A program made the position numbers and the translations under genes. A model generated the notes under the pieces. It worked only from the letters and a program-made list of their open reading frames with translations. It did not search any database and had not been told where the DNA came from. From positions 1-5,356 of the forward strand of contig JAJSAA010000048.1 of the NCBI GenBank assembly GCA_024274995.1: 5,356 nt of DNA. Reading direction: 5' to 3'. Of the stretch, positions 1 to 5,356 are shown in pieces (the first letter of the stretch is position 1; each line of letters begins with the position of its first letter). This stretch comes from Deltaproteobacteria bacterium (GTDB lineage Bacteria > Desulfobacterota > Desulfobulbia > Desulfobulbales > VMSU01).

Positions 1-55
1 CGGCTTCTGAGCATTCGTTAGAACCAACAGCACTCACCCGTCCAAAACTCTATTT

Positions 56-71
56 AAAATCGTTCGACGAT
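56..71 (-). terminator. Weak terminator-like hairpin after rodA
   Basis: On the minus strand, ATCGT-CGA-ACGAT (71 down to 59) forms a 5-bp stem with a 3-base loop, and the run of T at 59-56 follows directly. It lies about 100 bp after the rodA stop, in the right place for the end of the operon. The stem is short and AT/GC mixed and the T run is only four long, so it is a candidate rather than a confident intrinsic terminator. Confidence 0.25.
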
Positions 72-79
72 AAGTTACG
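65..79. repeat. Imperfect 15-bp direct repeat, copy 1
   Basis: The segment cgacgATAAGTTACG matches the copy at 148-162 in 13 of 15 positions, with the last ten bases identical. The copies are 83 bp apart, both in the AT-rich tail after rodA. Function is unknown; it could be a regulator site pair, a remnant of a mobile repeat, or chance. Confidence 0.4.
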
Positions 80-147
80 GATATTTGTAACGGGGAGATG
101 CATTCTTTTATTCACAAACTATAATCATTTATTTTGATCTCTTGGAA

Positions 148-162
148 CAACTATAAGTTACG
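148..162. repeat. Imperfect 15-bp direct repeat, copy 2
   Basis: The segment caactATAAGTTACG matches the copy at 65-79 in 13 of 15 positions and ends 7 bp before the rodA stop codon (170-172). Only two copies are visible in the window. Confidence 0.4.
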
Positions 163-169
163 AACTCTT

Positions 170-1282
170 TTACGTGGTTTTAACCATAAAACGCCGCATG
201 CGGATATTGAGGAGTATGCCGATACCGGCCAGATTGGTCAATAGTGAGGAACCGCCATAACTGAAAAGAGGCAGAGGCATGCCCACCACTGGCAGCAGTC
301 CTAAGATCATGGCCAGATTGATAAAGGCCTGCCAGAAGATGAGAGCCACTATGCCAAAGGCCAGGAGAACGCCAAATTTGTCCCGGGCTGAGAGGGCGAT
401 GTTCAGGCCGAGCAACAGCATAAAGGTGTAACAGGCCAGGAAAAACACCGAACCGGCAAAACCAAACTCCTCCGCCCATACCGAAAAGGCAAAATCGGTA
501 TGATGCTCGGGCAAGAAATCCAAATGGGCCTGTGAGCCCTTCAAAAAGCCCTTGCCAAAGGCCTGGCCCGAGCCCACTGCTATCTTGGACTGCATGATGT
601 GATAGCCGGTGGTTAACGGGTCGCCCTCTGGATGCAGAAAGGTCTCTATTCTTTGTTGCTGATATGGTTTCAGGGCAAACTTCCAGCCCAGTGGGGCAAT
701 AATTATACAAGCCGTAATGATGATGATTAAGGTACTCCAGCGCAGTTTGACGAAGAGGGTCATGGAGACCGCAATCATGGCAATCATCAAGGCGGTGCCG
801 AGATCAGGCTGTTTTAAAATGAGTACAAAGGGGATACCTACCAGCAGGCCGGGGGCAATCAATTCTCTTAAGCTGAAGCCCTTGCCGGTATCCTTCCGAT
901 AATAATAACTGGCGAGGCAGATAACCATGGCCAACTTGGCAGGTTCTGAGGGCTGGAGTTTAAAAAGGCCCAGGTTGATCCAGCGCTGGGCTCCGCCGGC
1001 GCTGTTGCCGAAGAATTTGGCCATGATCAGGAGCAGGACAATTACCCCGTAAAATACATAGTTCCAACTGATCAACACCCGGTAATCCACGCTTATAATT
1101 GTGATAACCAATCCCAGTCCGATGATGTAAAAATATATCTGCTTTATGAAGATATGCGATGAGGTGTAGCCGTTGGTGGTGGCGGAATAAAGATTAACCA
1201 GCCCCATGCCGATTACGGCCAGCACGGTAAGCAGGAGAATCCAGTCGAAATTTAAAATCAGACGGCGGTCAAATTGAAACAT
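170..1282 (-). CDS. rodA: Peptidoglycan glycosyltransferase RodA (SEDS family)
   Basis: RodA polymerises lipid II into glycan strands at the inner membrane and is the glycosyltransferase partner of PBP2. The 370-aa product equals the E. coli length and has about ten membrane segments. SEDS signatures are GGAQRWI (96-102), QPSEPAKLA (110-118), KQPDLGTAL (157-165) and the long extracellular loop with QSKIAVGSGQAFGKG (231-245) and LPEHHTDFAF (257-266). Asp263 in HTDF aligns, by my reading, with the aspartate essential for RodA polymerase activity (D262 in E. coli, from memory). LPVVGMPLPLFSYGGSS (330-346) near the C-terminus is the usual closing motif. RodA rather than FtsW is indicated by the neighbours and the short N-terminus. 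The ATG lies 6 bp after the mrdA TAA, and no Shine-Dalgarno site is visible, so coupled translation is likely. The stop is TAA. The gene is also known as mrdB. Confidence 0.97.
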   Translation of the reverse strand: MFQFDRRLILNFDWILLLTVLAVIGMGLVNLYSATTNGYTSSHIFIKQIYFYIIGLGLVITIISVDYRVLISWNYVFYGVIVLLLIMAKFFGNSAGGAQRWINLGLFKLQPSEPAKLAMVICLASYYYRKDTGKGFSLRELIAPGLLVGIPFVLILKQPDLGTALMIAMIAVSMTLFVKLRWSTLIIIITACIIIAPLGWKFALKPYQQQRIETFLHPEGDPLTTGYHIMQSKIAVGSGQAFGKGFLKGSQAHLDFLPEHHTDFAFSVWAEEFGFAGSVFFLACYTFMLLLGLNIALSARDKFGVLLAFGIVALIFWQAFINLAMILGLLPVVGMPLPLFSYGGSSLLTNLAGIGILLNIRMRRFMVKTT

Positions 1283-1288
1283 GGCGGA

Positions 1289-3217
1289 TTATTTGTCTGT
1301 GGGAGGTTTAGCCGCTTTCCCGTTAAAATATTGCTCTAATAATGCCTTGGCTATGGGCGCTGCCTCGGAACCGCCATGGCGGCCGTGCTCAACGAGGACG
1401 GTGATGGCAATCTGCGGCTTACCGGCGGGCGCGAAGCAGGTAAACCAGGCGTGATCCCGGTATTTATAGGGAATATCCTTGGCGGGTAGATGGCGGTATT
1501 GGGCCAGCCTCACCACCTGGGCGGTGCCGGTTTTACCCCCCACTATGATTGATTTCATTCTGGCGATGCGGCCGGTGCCGTGCTTTTCATTTACCGCCGC
1601 CACCAGACCGGCCCGGATCAGGGCCAGAGAATGTTTACTGCCCATGGCGTGACCGTCTATTATGGGGCGGAATGGTTTTACTATCTTGCCATCGGCATCT
1701 ATGATGGATTCTACAAACTGCGGTCGGTAGCGGGTGCCGCCATTAGCGAGGGCGGCGGTCATCTCACAGATTTGGAGCGGAGTTACCAGATTAAACCCCT
1801 GGCCAAGGGCCACCGACATGGTTTCTCCCTCCTGCCATTCCTGCTTATAACGTCGTCTCTTCCAGCTCTTGGTGGGAACTAAGCCGGGTTTCTCATTTGG
1901 CATATTGATGCCTGTCTTGTGGCCTAAACCGAGGCTTATGGCATATTTCGCCAAGTTGTTCACCCCGACCTTGAGGCCGACATGATAAAAATATATATCG
2001 CAGGACTCACGCAGGGCCTTTTTCAGATTTACCGCCCCGTGTCCTGAGCGTTTCCAGCAATGATAGCGGCGGCCGTAGAGCAGCATCGATCCTGCACAGT
2101 TGAATATGGTATCCGGGGTAATGGCTCCCTCACTCAGGCCCGTCAGGGCCGTAACGATTTTGTAGGTGGAACCTGGCGGGTACTGGCCCTGGATGGTCTT
2201 GTTTATAAAGGGCTTCAGGGGGTCATTGAGCATGGCCTTCCAGTTTTTACTCGAAATGCCGCCGATGAACTCTTGTAATTGCAAGGGAGGGGAGCTGGCC
2301 AAAACCAGTAATTTGCCGCTGTTTACCTCCATCATTACCACGGCCCCGGCTTTACCCCGCAAGGCTCGTTCAGCGGTTTGCTGTAAATCAATGTCGATGG
2401 TCAGTTTGAGATCCTTGCCCGGCAGGGGGGCCTGTTCCATTATTTCCCGCTGTTCAAAGCCGTGGACATCTACCTCCACATAGCGGCGGCCCTTTTCACC
2501 CCGCAGTAATTTCTCGTATATCCGTTCAATGCCCATTTTGCCAATCTGGTCGGAGGGCAGGTAGCTGTCGCCAAATTTTTTTAATTCCTTTTCGTTAATC
2601 CTGCCGAGATAGCCCACGAGATGGGAAGCGAGATTGCCGAAGTTGTATTTTCTTGAGGGCAGGGTTTCGATATGGATTCCTGGTAGTTCGTATTGATGAT
2701 TTTCAATATAGACCAGGGTCGGCCAGTCGATATCCTCCTTGAGTAGAATGGGGAGATGGCGGGGGTAATCAGCAGCCTCCCTTATGCGCTTTAAAATTTC
2801 GCTGACATTAACTTTCAATATTGCGGCCATTTTGCGGATAATCAGCTCTGGATCAGGGGCATCCTCTTTGTTCCAAGTAACATTAAAATAGGGCCGGTTG
2901 ACGATTAAGGGTCTGCCGTTGCGGTCGAGAATGTTACCGCGCGGGGCTGGCAGCCATTGCAGGCGTATGCGATTATTCTCCGACATCTTAAGGTATTGCG
3001 AGCCGCGCAAGATCTGTAGAAACCAGAGTCTGACAACGAGGATTCCAAAGAGGGCCAGGATAATAAAAATGACAATATTGGTTCGGCGCTTCAGGGCCTG
3101 GAGCTCGCTCTCATCCATGCGGTGAATTCTGGATATAACAGGCCGCTGGTTTAAATTCTGCTTATTCTTATCTCGAAATGAGGCTGGGGTGAATTTTTTC
3201 AAGGTAGTCTGTTTCAA
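1289..3217 (-). CDS. mrdA: Penicillin-binding protein 2, peptidoglycan D,D-transpeptidase of elongation
   Basis: PBP2 (class B PBP) cross-links peptidoglycan in the periplasm during lateral growth, in complex with RodA and activated by MreC. The 642-aa product has a basic cytoplasmic N-terminus, one TM anchor at about 46-69, a pedestal/dimerisation domain opening with PRGNILDRNGRPL (92-104) and continuing through SHLVGYLGRI (198-207) and GIERIYEKLLRGEKG (229-243), then the transpeptidase domain from about 265. The catalytic motifs are all present: SxxK at Ser350-Lys353 (PPGSTYK), SxD at Ser405-Cys-Asp407 (ESCDIYFY; the Asp form is usual for PBP2) and KTG at 562-564 (GGKTGTAQ). The HCWKRSGHG segment (386-394) is also typical. 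The start is TTG at 3215-3217, overlapping the mreD stop as TTGA. An internal ATG at 3116-3118 (Met34) would still keep the TM anchor, so the true start is not certain. No strong Shine-Dalgarno site precedes either. Penicillin binding is inferred from the family. Confidence 0.96.
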   Translation of the reverse strand: MKQTTLKKFTPASFRDKNKQNLNQRPVISRIHRMDESELQALKRRTNIVIFIILALFGILVVRLWFLQILRGSQYLKMSENNRIRLQWLPAPRGNILDRNGRPLIVNRPYFNVTWNKEDAPDPELIIRKMAAILKVNVSEILKRIREAADYPRHLPILLKEDIDWPTLVYIENHQYELPGIHIETLPSRKYNFGNLASHLVGYLGRINEKELKKFGDSYLPSDQIGKMGIERIYEKLLRGEKGRRYVEVDVHGFEQREIMEQAPLPGKDLKLTIDIDLQQTAERALRGKAGAVVMMEVNSGKLLVLASSPPLQLQEFIGGISSKNWKAMLNDPLKPFINKTIQGQYPPGSTYKIVTALTGLSEGAITPDTIFNCAGSMLLYGRRYHCWKRSGHGAVNLKKALRESCDIYFYHVGLKVGVNNLAKYAISLGLGHKTGINMPNEKPGLVPTKSWKRRRYKQEWQEGETMSVALGQGFNLVTPLQICEMTAALANGGTRYRPQFVESIIDADGKIVKPFRPIIDGHAMGSKHSLALIRAGLVAAVNEKHGTGRIARMKSIIVGGKTGTAQVVRLAQYRHLPAKDIPYKYRDHAWFTCFAPAGKPQIAITVLVEHGRHGGSEAAPIAKALLEQYFNGKAAKPPTDK

Positions 3218-3765
3218 CGCCTGACAGTTCTACGGCGGTTCCCCTGTTTACTTCTGAATATGGTGGGGAGTCCGTTATCTTCGTTGTTAATTCCTATATC
3301 CCAGAGGAGACTGAACATCTTGTGGGCGGGAATGACCAGGATGGTTATAATCAGCAGGCGCTGTAGAATTTCACCCCATAGCCATGGAGTGAGACTGCTG
3401 CTGGCCAGCATGGAGGAAAAGATATAAATAATCCCATTGGCCAGAAGAAAGCTTAAGGCAACGATGGGGGGTTGATGGTTGATTTCGTCTATGGACAGAC
3501 CCATGGCGAGAGCCTTGACAATAACAAAAATCAGGAGATAGGCGATGGTGTAAAGACCGGAAAAATAACCTGATAACACCCCCATGATGGTGCCCCATAT
3601 CATCATCAGCAGTACACCCTGGGTGATGGAGGCCCGGAGGGCGATAAAGATAATGAGCAGAAAAAGGAGATTAGGCACTCCTATCCATTTGGGCAGGGCC
3701 TGGAAAATAGTGGTTTGCAGGCCGATAAACAGGCAGCCCAGAGATAAAAATAATATAAAACGCAT
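3214..3765 (-). CDS. mreD: Rod shape-determining protein MreD
   Basis: MreD is a small polytopic inner-membrane partner of MreC and part of the elongasome scaffold; its biochemical role is not firmly established. The 183-aa product is very hydrophobic, with about five to six membrane segments at roughly 3-20, 31-48, 50-68, 70-89, 100-120 and 131-150. The family hallmark VPNLLFLLIIF (30-40, PNLL at 31-34) and the glycine-rich GVLSGYFSG (62-70) are present. The C-terminal tail is cytoplasmic-looking and basic (RSKQGNRRRTVRR). The length fits the family (about 160-180 aa). The start is the only usable ATG: in frame upstream there is a TAG at 3793-3795. The only Shine-Dalgarno-like sequence, AGGA (3779-3782), lies 13 bases from the ATG, longer than ideal. 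The gene ends in TGA overlapping the mrdA TTG start by 4 bp, so mrdA translation is probably coupled to it. Confidence 0.93.
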   Translation of the reverse strand: MRFILFLSLGCLFIGLQTTIFQALPKWIGVPNLLFLLIIFIALRASITQGVLLMMIWGTIMGVLSGYFSGLYTIAYLLIFVIVKALAMGLSIDEINHQPPIVALSFLLANGIIYIFSSMLASSSLTPWLWGEILQRLLIITILVIPAHKMFSLLWDIGINNEDNGLPTIFRSKQGNRRRTVRR

Positions 3766-3902
3766 AGAAATGAGAGAATCCTGTAACTTCAGCTAATCAA
3801 CCTGGCGAGGCCTGTTGCGGTACACCATGCATCCGTACCGTTATTGGCCGCAGGTTTAAGGCATTTACGTCTGAGCGGCATTTAATAAACATGGTTTTTG
3901 GC
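3766..3902 (-). other. 137-bp mreC-mreD intergenic gap
   Basis: This is the only sizeable spacing inside the cluster; the other junctions are 13 bp, a 4-bp overlap and 6 bp. It carries a perfect 6-bp inverted repeat (3818-3823 with 3835-3840). On the mRNA strand a second arm, CCTGCGG (3848-3854), can pair with 3811-3820 with a bulge and would compete for the same bases. A 31-codon ATG frame (3797-3892) fills much of the gap, but no Shine-Dalgarno site precedes it and I do not recognise the peptide. I find no convincing -35/-10 pair on the minus strand. The gap probably acts as the mreD leader or as an RNA processing spacer; this is inference. Confidence 0.6.
3818..3840 (-). promoter_or_regulatory. 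Candidate RNA hairpin in the mreD leader
   Basis: The arms CGGTAC and GTACCG are perfect reverse complements, with an 11-base loop between them, located about 50-75 bases before the mreD start codon. No T run follows on the minus strand, so it does not look like an intrinsic terminator. An mRNA-stabilising or processing stem is possible. Six base pairs with an 11-base loop can also arise by chance, so the functional call is weak. Confidence 0.3.
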
Positions 3903-4733
3903 CTAAAGTGTCGGTTTACCTCGTAATATAATTGTCAGATATTCCAGGTGATGGAGATTGATCGAGGGTTTTACCTTGATCTGTAGAAACATCCCCCGGC
4001 GAGCTCTTAATACATTCGATACCGTGCCGATTACCAGCCCCTTGGGGAATACCCCGCCTAATCCGGAGGTGATGATCGTATCATTAACTTTGACCAGGCT
4101 GTTTTTTAAAACATAACGCAGACGATAATTTTGGCCATCTCCTTTTATTATGCCTTGTAGTCTGTTGTCCTGGACAATGGCATCAATGGCCGAATTTGGA
4201 TCGGTGGCTGCCATGATTTTGGCATAATGAGGTGATGTGTTTATTACCTGACCGGCGACGCCATCCGGAGTGACCGCCGCCATTCCGGCACTAATCCCTG
4301 AGGTACTGCCTTTATCAATTGTCAGAGTTTTAAACCACAGGGATGGATCCCGGCCGACAATTCTCGCCGTGACAGTAGGCAGTTTAAGGCGTTTGTCGAG
4401 GTCAAGGAGCTTTTGTAACTGACCGTTAAGTGCGGCTGCCTCCCTGAATTCGGCATTTTTTTGACGATATTTATCTATTTCACGCCGTAGCCGGTCATTG
4501 TCGACTGCCACTTTAGTCAGGCTGATATAATGCTGCCATATGCCGGAAACAAAAGACATTGACTTGGCAAAAGTCCCCTGCACTGGGCCCATGACCTCTA
4601 ACGCCAGGCGGTGCGGCATGTTGAATTCCCGTCGGCCGATTGAGGTTAGAGCCACGTATAGAATCAGGGGGATCAGGACAGCAATAATCAGAACAAGCTT
4701 GATGGGCTGGGACGGTTTCTTTTTTCTCCTCAT
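3903..4733 (-). CDS. mreC: Rod shape-determining protein MreC
   Basis: MreC is a bitopic inner-membrane protein whose periplasmic domain self-assembles and binds and activates PBP2. The 276-aa product has a basic N-terminus (MRRKKK), one membrane anchor at about residues 11-31, a predicted coiled coil at about 72-112 (charged heptad-like NDRLRREIDKYRQKNAEF) and the paired beta-domain region from about 120. Family signatures are IDKGSTSGISAGMAAVTPDG (139-158), then GVAGQVI, AIVQDNRLQGIIKGDG (185-200) and SGLGGVFPKGLVIG (223-236). It is shorter than the 367-aa E. coli protein because it stops soon after the second beta domain. This is common outside enterobacteria and does not suggest truncation. 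The ATG start is preferred because it gives the basic-plus-TM N-terminus, with AAGG (4742-4745) 8 bases upstream. The gene follows mreB by 13 bp and ends in TAG, 137 bp before mreD. Confidence 0.96.
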   Translation of the reverse strand: MRRKKKPSQPIKLVLIIAVLIPLILYVALTSIGRREFNMPHRLALEVMGPVQGTFAKSMSFVSGIWQHYISLTKVAVDNDRLRREIDKYRQKNAEFREAAALNGQLQKLLDLDKRLKLPTVTARIVGRDPSLWFKTLTIDKGSTSGISAGMAAVTPDGVAGQVINTSPHYAKIMAATDPNSAIDAIVQDNRLQGIIKGDGQNYRLRYVLKNSLVKVNDTIITSGLGGVFPKGLVIGTVSNVLRARRGMFLQIKVKPSINLHHLEYLTIILRGKPTL

Positions 4734-4746
4734 GCCCTGGGCCTTA

Positions 4747-5356
4747 TCATGAAATCATAATATCCTTTAACACCCCGATATTTTCCAGGGCCTTACCGGA
4801 GCCGAGAACAACCGAGGACAGCGGGTCTTCGGCGATGATTATCGGCAGACCAGTTTCTTTATTAAGGCGTTTGTCAAAGTTACGGAGCAGAGCGCCGCCG
4901 CCGGTAAGCATGATTCCTTGGTCAACTATATCGGCGGAAAGCTCGGGCGGGGTTAGTTCCAGGGCCATCTTGACTGCTTCAATAATGGCGTCAATCTGTT
5001 CTGTTATGGCCTCCTTTACCTCCTCGGAGTCAATGGTGAGGGTCTTGGGAACACCGGACACCAGATCCCGGCCCTTTATCTCCATGGTTTCAAGAGGAGC
5101 CTCGGGCATTATATCAGCGAGAGTGGTCTTGATTACCTCGGCGGAGTGCTCGCCGATGGCCAGGTTGTGTTTTCGCTTTATATAATGGAGAATGGCATCA
5201 TCCATTTTATCGCCCGCCACCCGGACTGAACTAGAATAGACAATTCCCGCCAGCGAGATGACGGCTACCTCGGTGGTGCCGCCGCCTATATCGACAATCA
5301 TATTGGCGGTGGGTTCGGTAATGGGCAGACCGGCGCCAATGGCCGCGGCCATTGGC
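4747..5356 (-). CDS. mreB: Rod shape-determining protein MreB, actin homologue (C-terminal part; 5' end outside the window)
   Basis: MreB is a bacterial actin that polymerises with ATP into membrane-bound filaments and positions the elongation machinery on the cytoplasmic face. About 202 codons are visible, and by comparison with ~345-residue MreB proteins about 140 N-terminal residues are missing beyond the right edge. The reading frame is open to the edge: a Pro codon precedes the first visible Met, giving the typical PMAAAIGAGLP segment, so that Met is internal and not the start. Counting from it, the actin-family phosphate-2 motif DIGGGTTE is at about residues 21-28, followed by the conserved SSSVRVAGDKMDDAI segment. 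The adenosine motif TGGGALLRN is at about 150-158, and AEDPLSSVVLGSGKALE near the end is also typical. The stop is TGA, 13 bp before mreC. Nothing is broken apart from the window cut. The identification is very secure; Mbl-type paralogues cannot be excluded, but the neighbours favour MreB. Confidence 0.97.
   Translation of the reverse strand, partial: PMAAAIGAGLPITEPTANMIVDIGGGTTEVAVISLAGIVYSSSVRVAGDKMDDAILHYIKRKHNLAIGEHSAEVIKTTLADIMPEAPLETMEIKGRDLVSGVPKTLTIDSEEVKEAITEQIDAIIEAVKMALELTPPELSADIVDQGIMLTGGGALLRNFDKRLNKETGLPIIIAEDPLSSVVLGSGKALENIGVLKDIMIS

Larger units (their letters stand above)
1..169. other. AT-rich region downstream of rodA without a convincing gene
   Basis: Composition drops to clearly AT-rich compared with the coding part. 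I see an imperfect direct repeat, a weak hairpin with a short T run, and an edge motif resembling half an attC site (see separate entries). One frame on the plus strand is open from the left edge to TGA at 135-137 (about 44 codons). It could be the tail of a convergent gene, but codon choice and peptide look random and I do not recognise it. No tRNA, CRISPR or insertion-sequence end is visible. Confidence 0.6.

Noticed and set aside
1..41. GTG start of a possible next minus-strand gene running off the left edge (GTG AGT GCT ...)
   Set aside because: Only about 12 codons are visible, and the nearest purine-rich bases are too close to the GTG to act as a ribosome site.
74..91. GTTAC-N8-GTAAC inverted repeat
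   Set aside because: Arms of 5 bp in AT-rich DNA are common by chance, and there is no second copy or associated promoter.
120..125. Perfect TATAAT on the plus strand, as a possible -10 box
   Set aside because: No TTGACA-like -35 lies 16-18 bp upstream (position 97-102 reads gatgca), and transcription would run antisense into rodA; the region is simply AT-rich.
180..710. 176-codon minus-strand frame within rodA
   Set aside because: It lies in another frame of a well-supported SEDS gene, and its peptide is of low-information Gly/Arg/Ser/His-rich type with no recognisable domain.
1580..2483. Plus-strand open frames of 72-105 codons opposite mrdA
   Set aside because: They are antisense to conserved PBP2 coding sequence with all catalytic motifs, have no ribosome site, and are typical shadow frames.
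3903..4733. MreC possibly truncated at the C-terminus (276 versus 367 residues in E. coli)
   Set aside because: The beta domains and the SGLGG motif are complete, and many MreC proteins end near this point; reading on past the TAG meets another stop after six codons.
4835..5185. 116-codon plus-strand frame opposite mreB
   Set aside because: It is the Ser/Arg-rich reverse shadow of the highly conserved MreB coding sequence, with no supporting signals.

Overview
The window is the distal part of a cell-shape (rod-elongation) gene cluster, read entirely on the minus strand. In transcription order, from the right edge to the left, it holds mreB (3' two-fifths or more, cut by the window edge), mreC, mreD, mrdA (PBP2) and rodA. 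All four complete genes are intact, have normal family lengths and keep their catalytic or signature residues. The order mreB-mreC-mreD-mrdA-rodA is the classical one for Gram-negative rods.

The organism is most likely a Gram-negative, rod-shaped bacterium of mid GC content. The proteins look deltaproteobacterial/Desulfobacterota-like to me: a short 276-aa MreC without the long proline-rich tail of enterobacteria, and a PBP2 with a basic cytoplasmic extension. That is an impression from protein style and gene order. It is not a database result, and a related phylum cannot be excluded.

Layout: 4747-5356 is the MreB C-terminal part. A 13-bp gap follows, then mreC (3903-4733). Next is a 137-bp non-coding gap with one short perfect inverted repeat, then mreD (3214-3765). 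mreD overlaps mrdA by 4 bp (TTGA), so mrdA starts with TTG (1289-3217). After a 6-bp gap comes rodA (170-1282). Positions 1-169 are AT-rich and hold no convincing gene. They contain a 13/15 imperfect direct repeat, a weak hairpin with a short T run, and at the extreme edge a short stretch resembling the end of an integron attC site.

How they work together: MreB filaments on the inner membrane face organise the elongasome. MreC and MreD form the transmembrane/periplasmic scaffold, and MreC activates PBP2. PBP2 (transpeptidase) and RodA (SEDS glycosyltransferase) form the peptidoglycan synthase of lateral wall growth. The tight spacing from mreD through rodA, and the lack of strong Shine-Dalgarno sites before mrdA and rodA, suggest translational coupling in one operon. 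No promoter is visible for the cluster; it probably lies upstream of mreB, outside the window.

I see no sign of a new biological system. This is a conventional core locus. The only places not explained by it are the 137-bp mreC-mreD gap and the 169-bp tail, and the signals there are weak.
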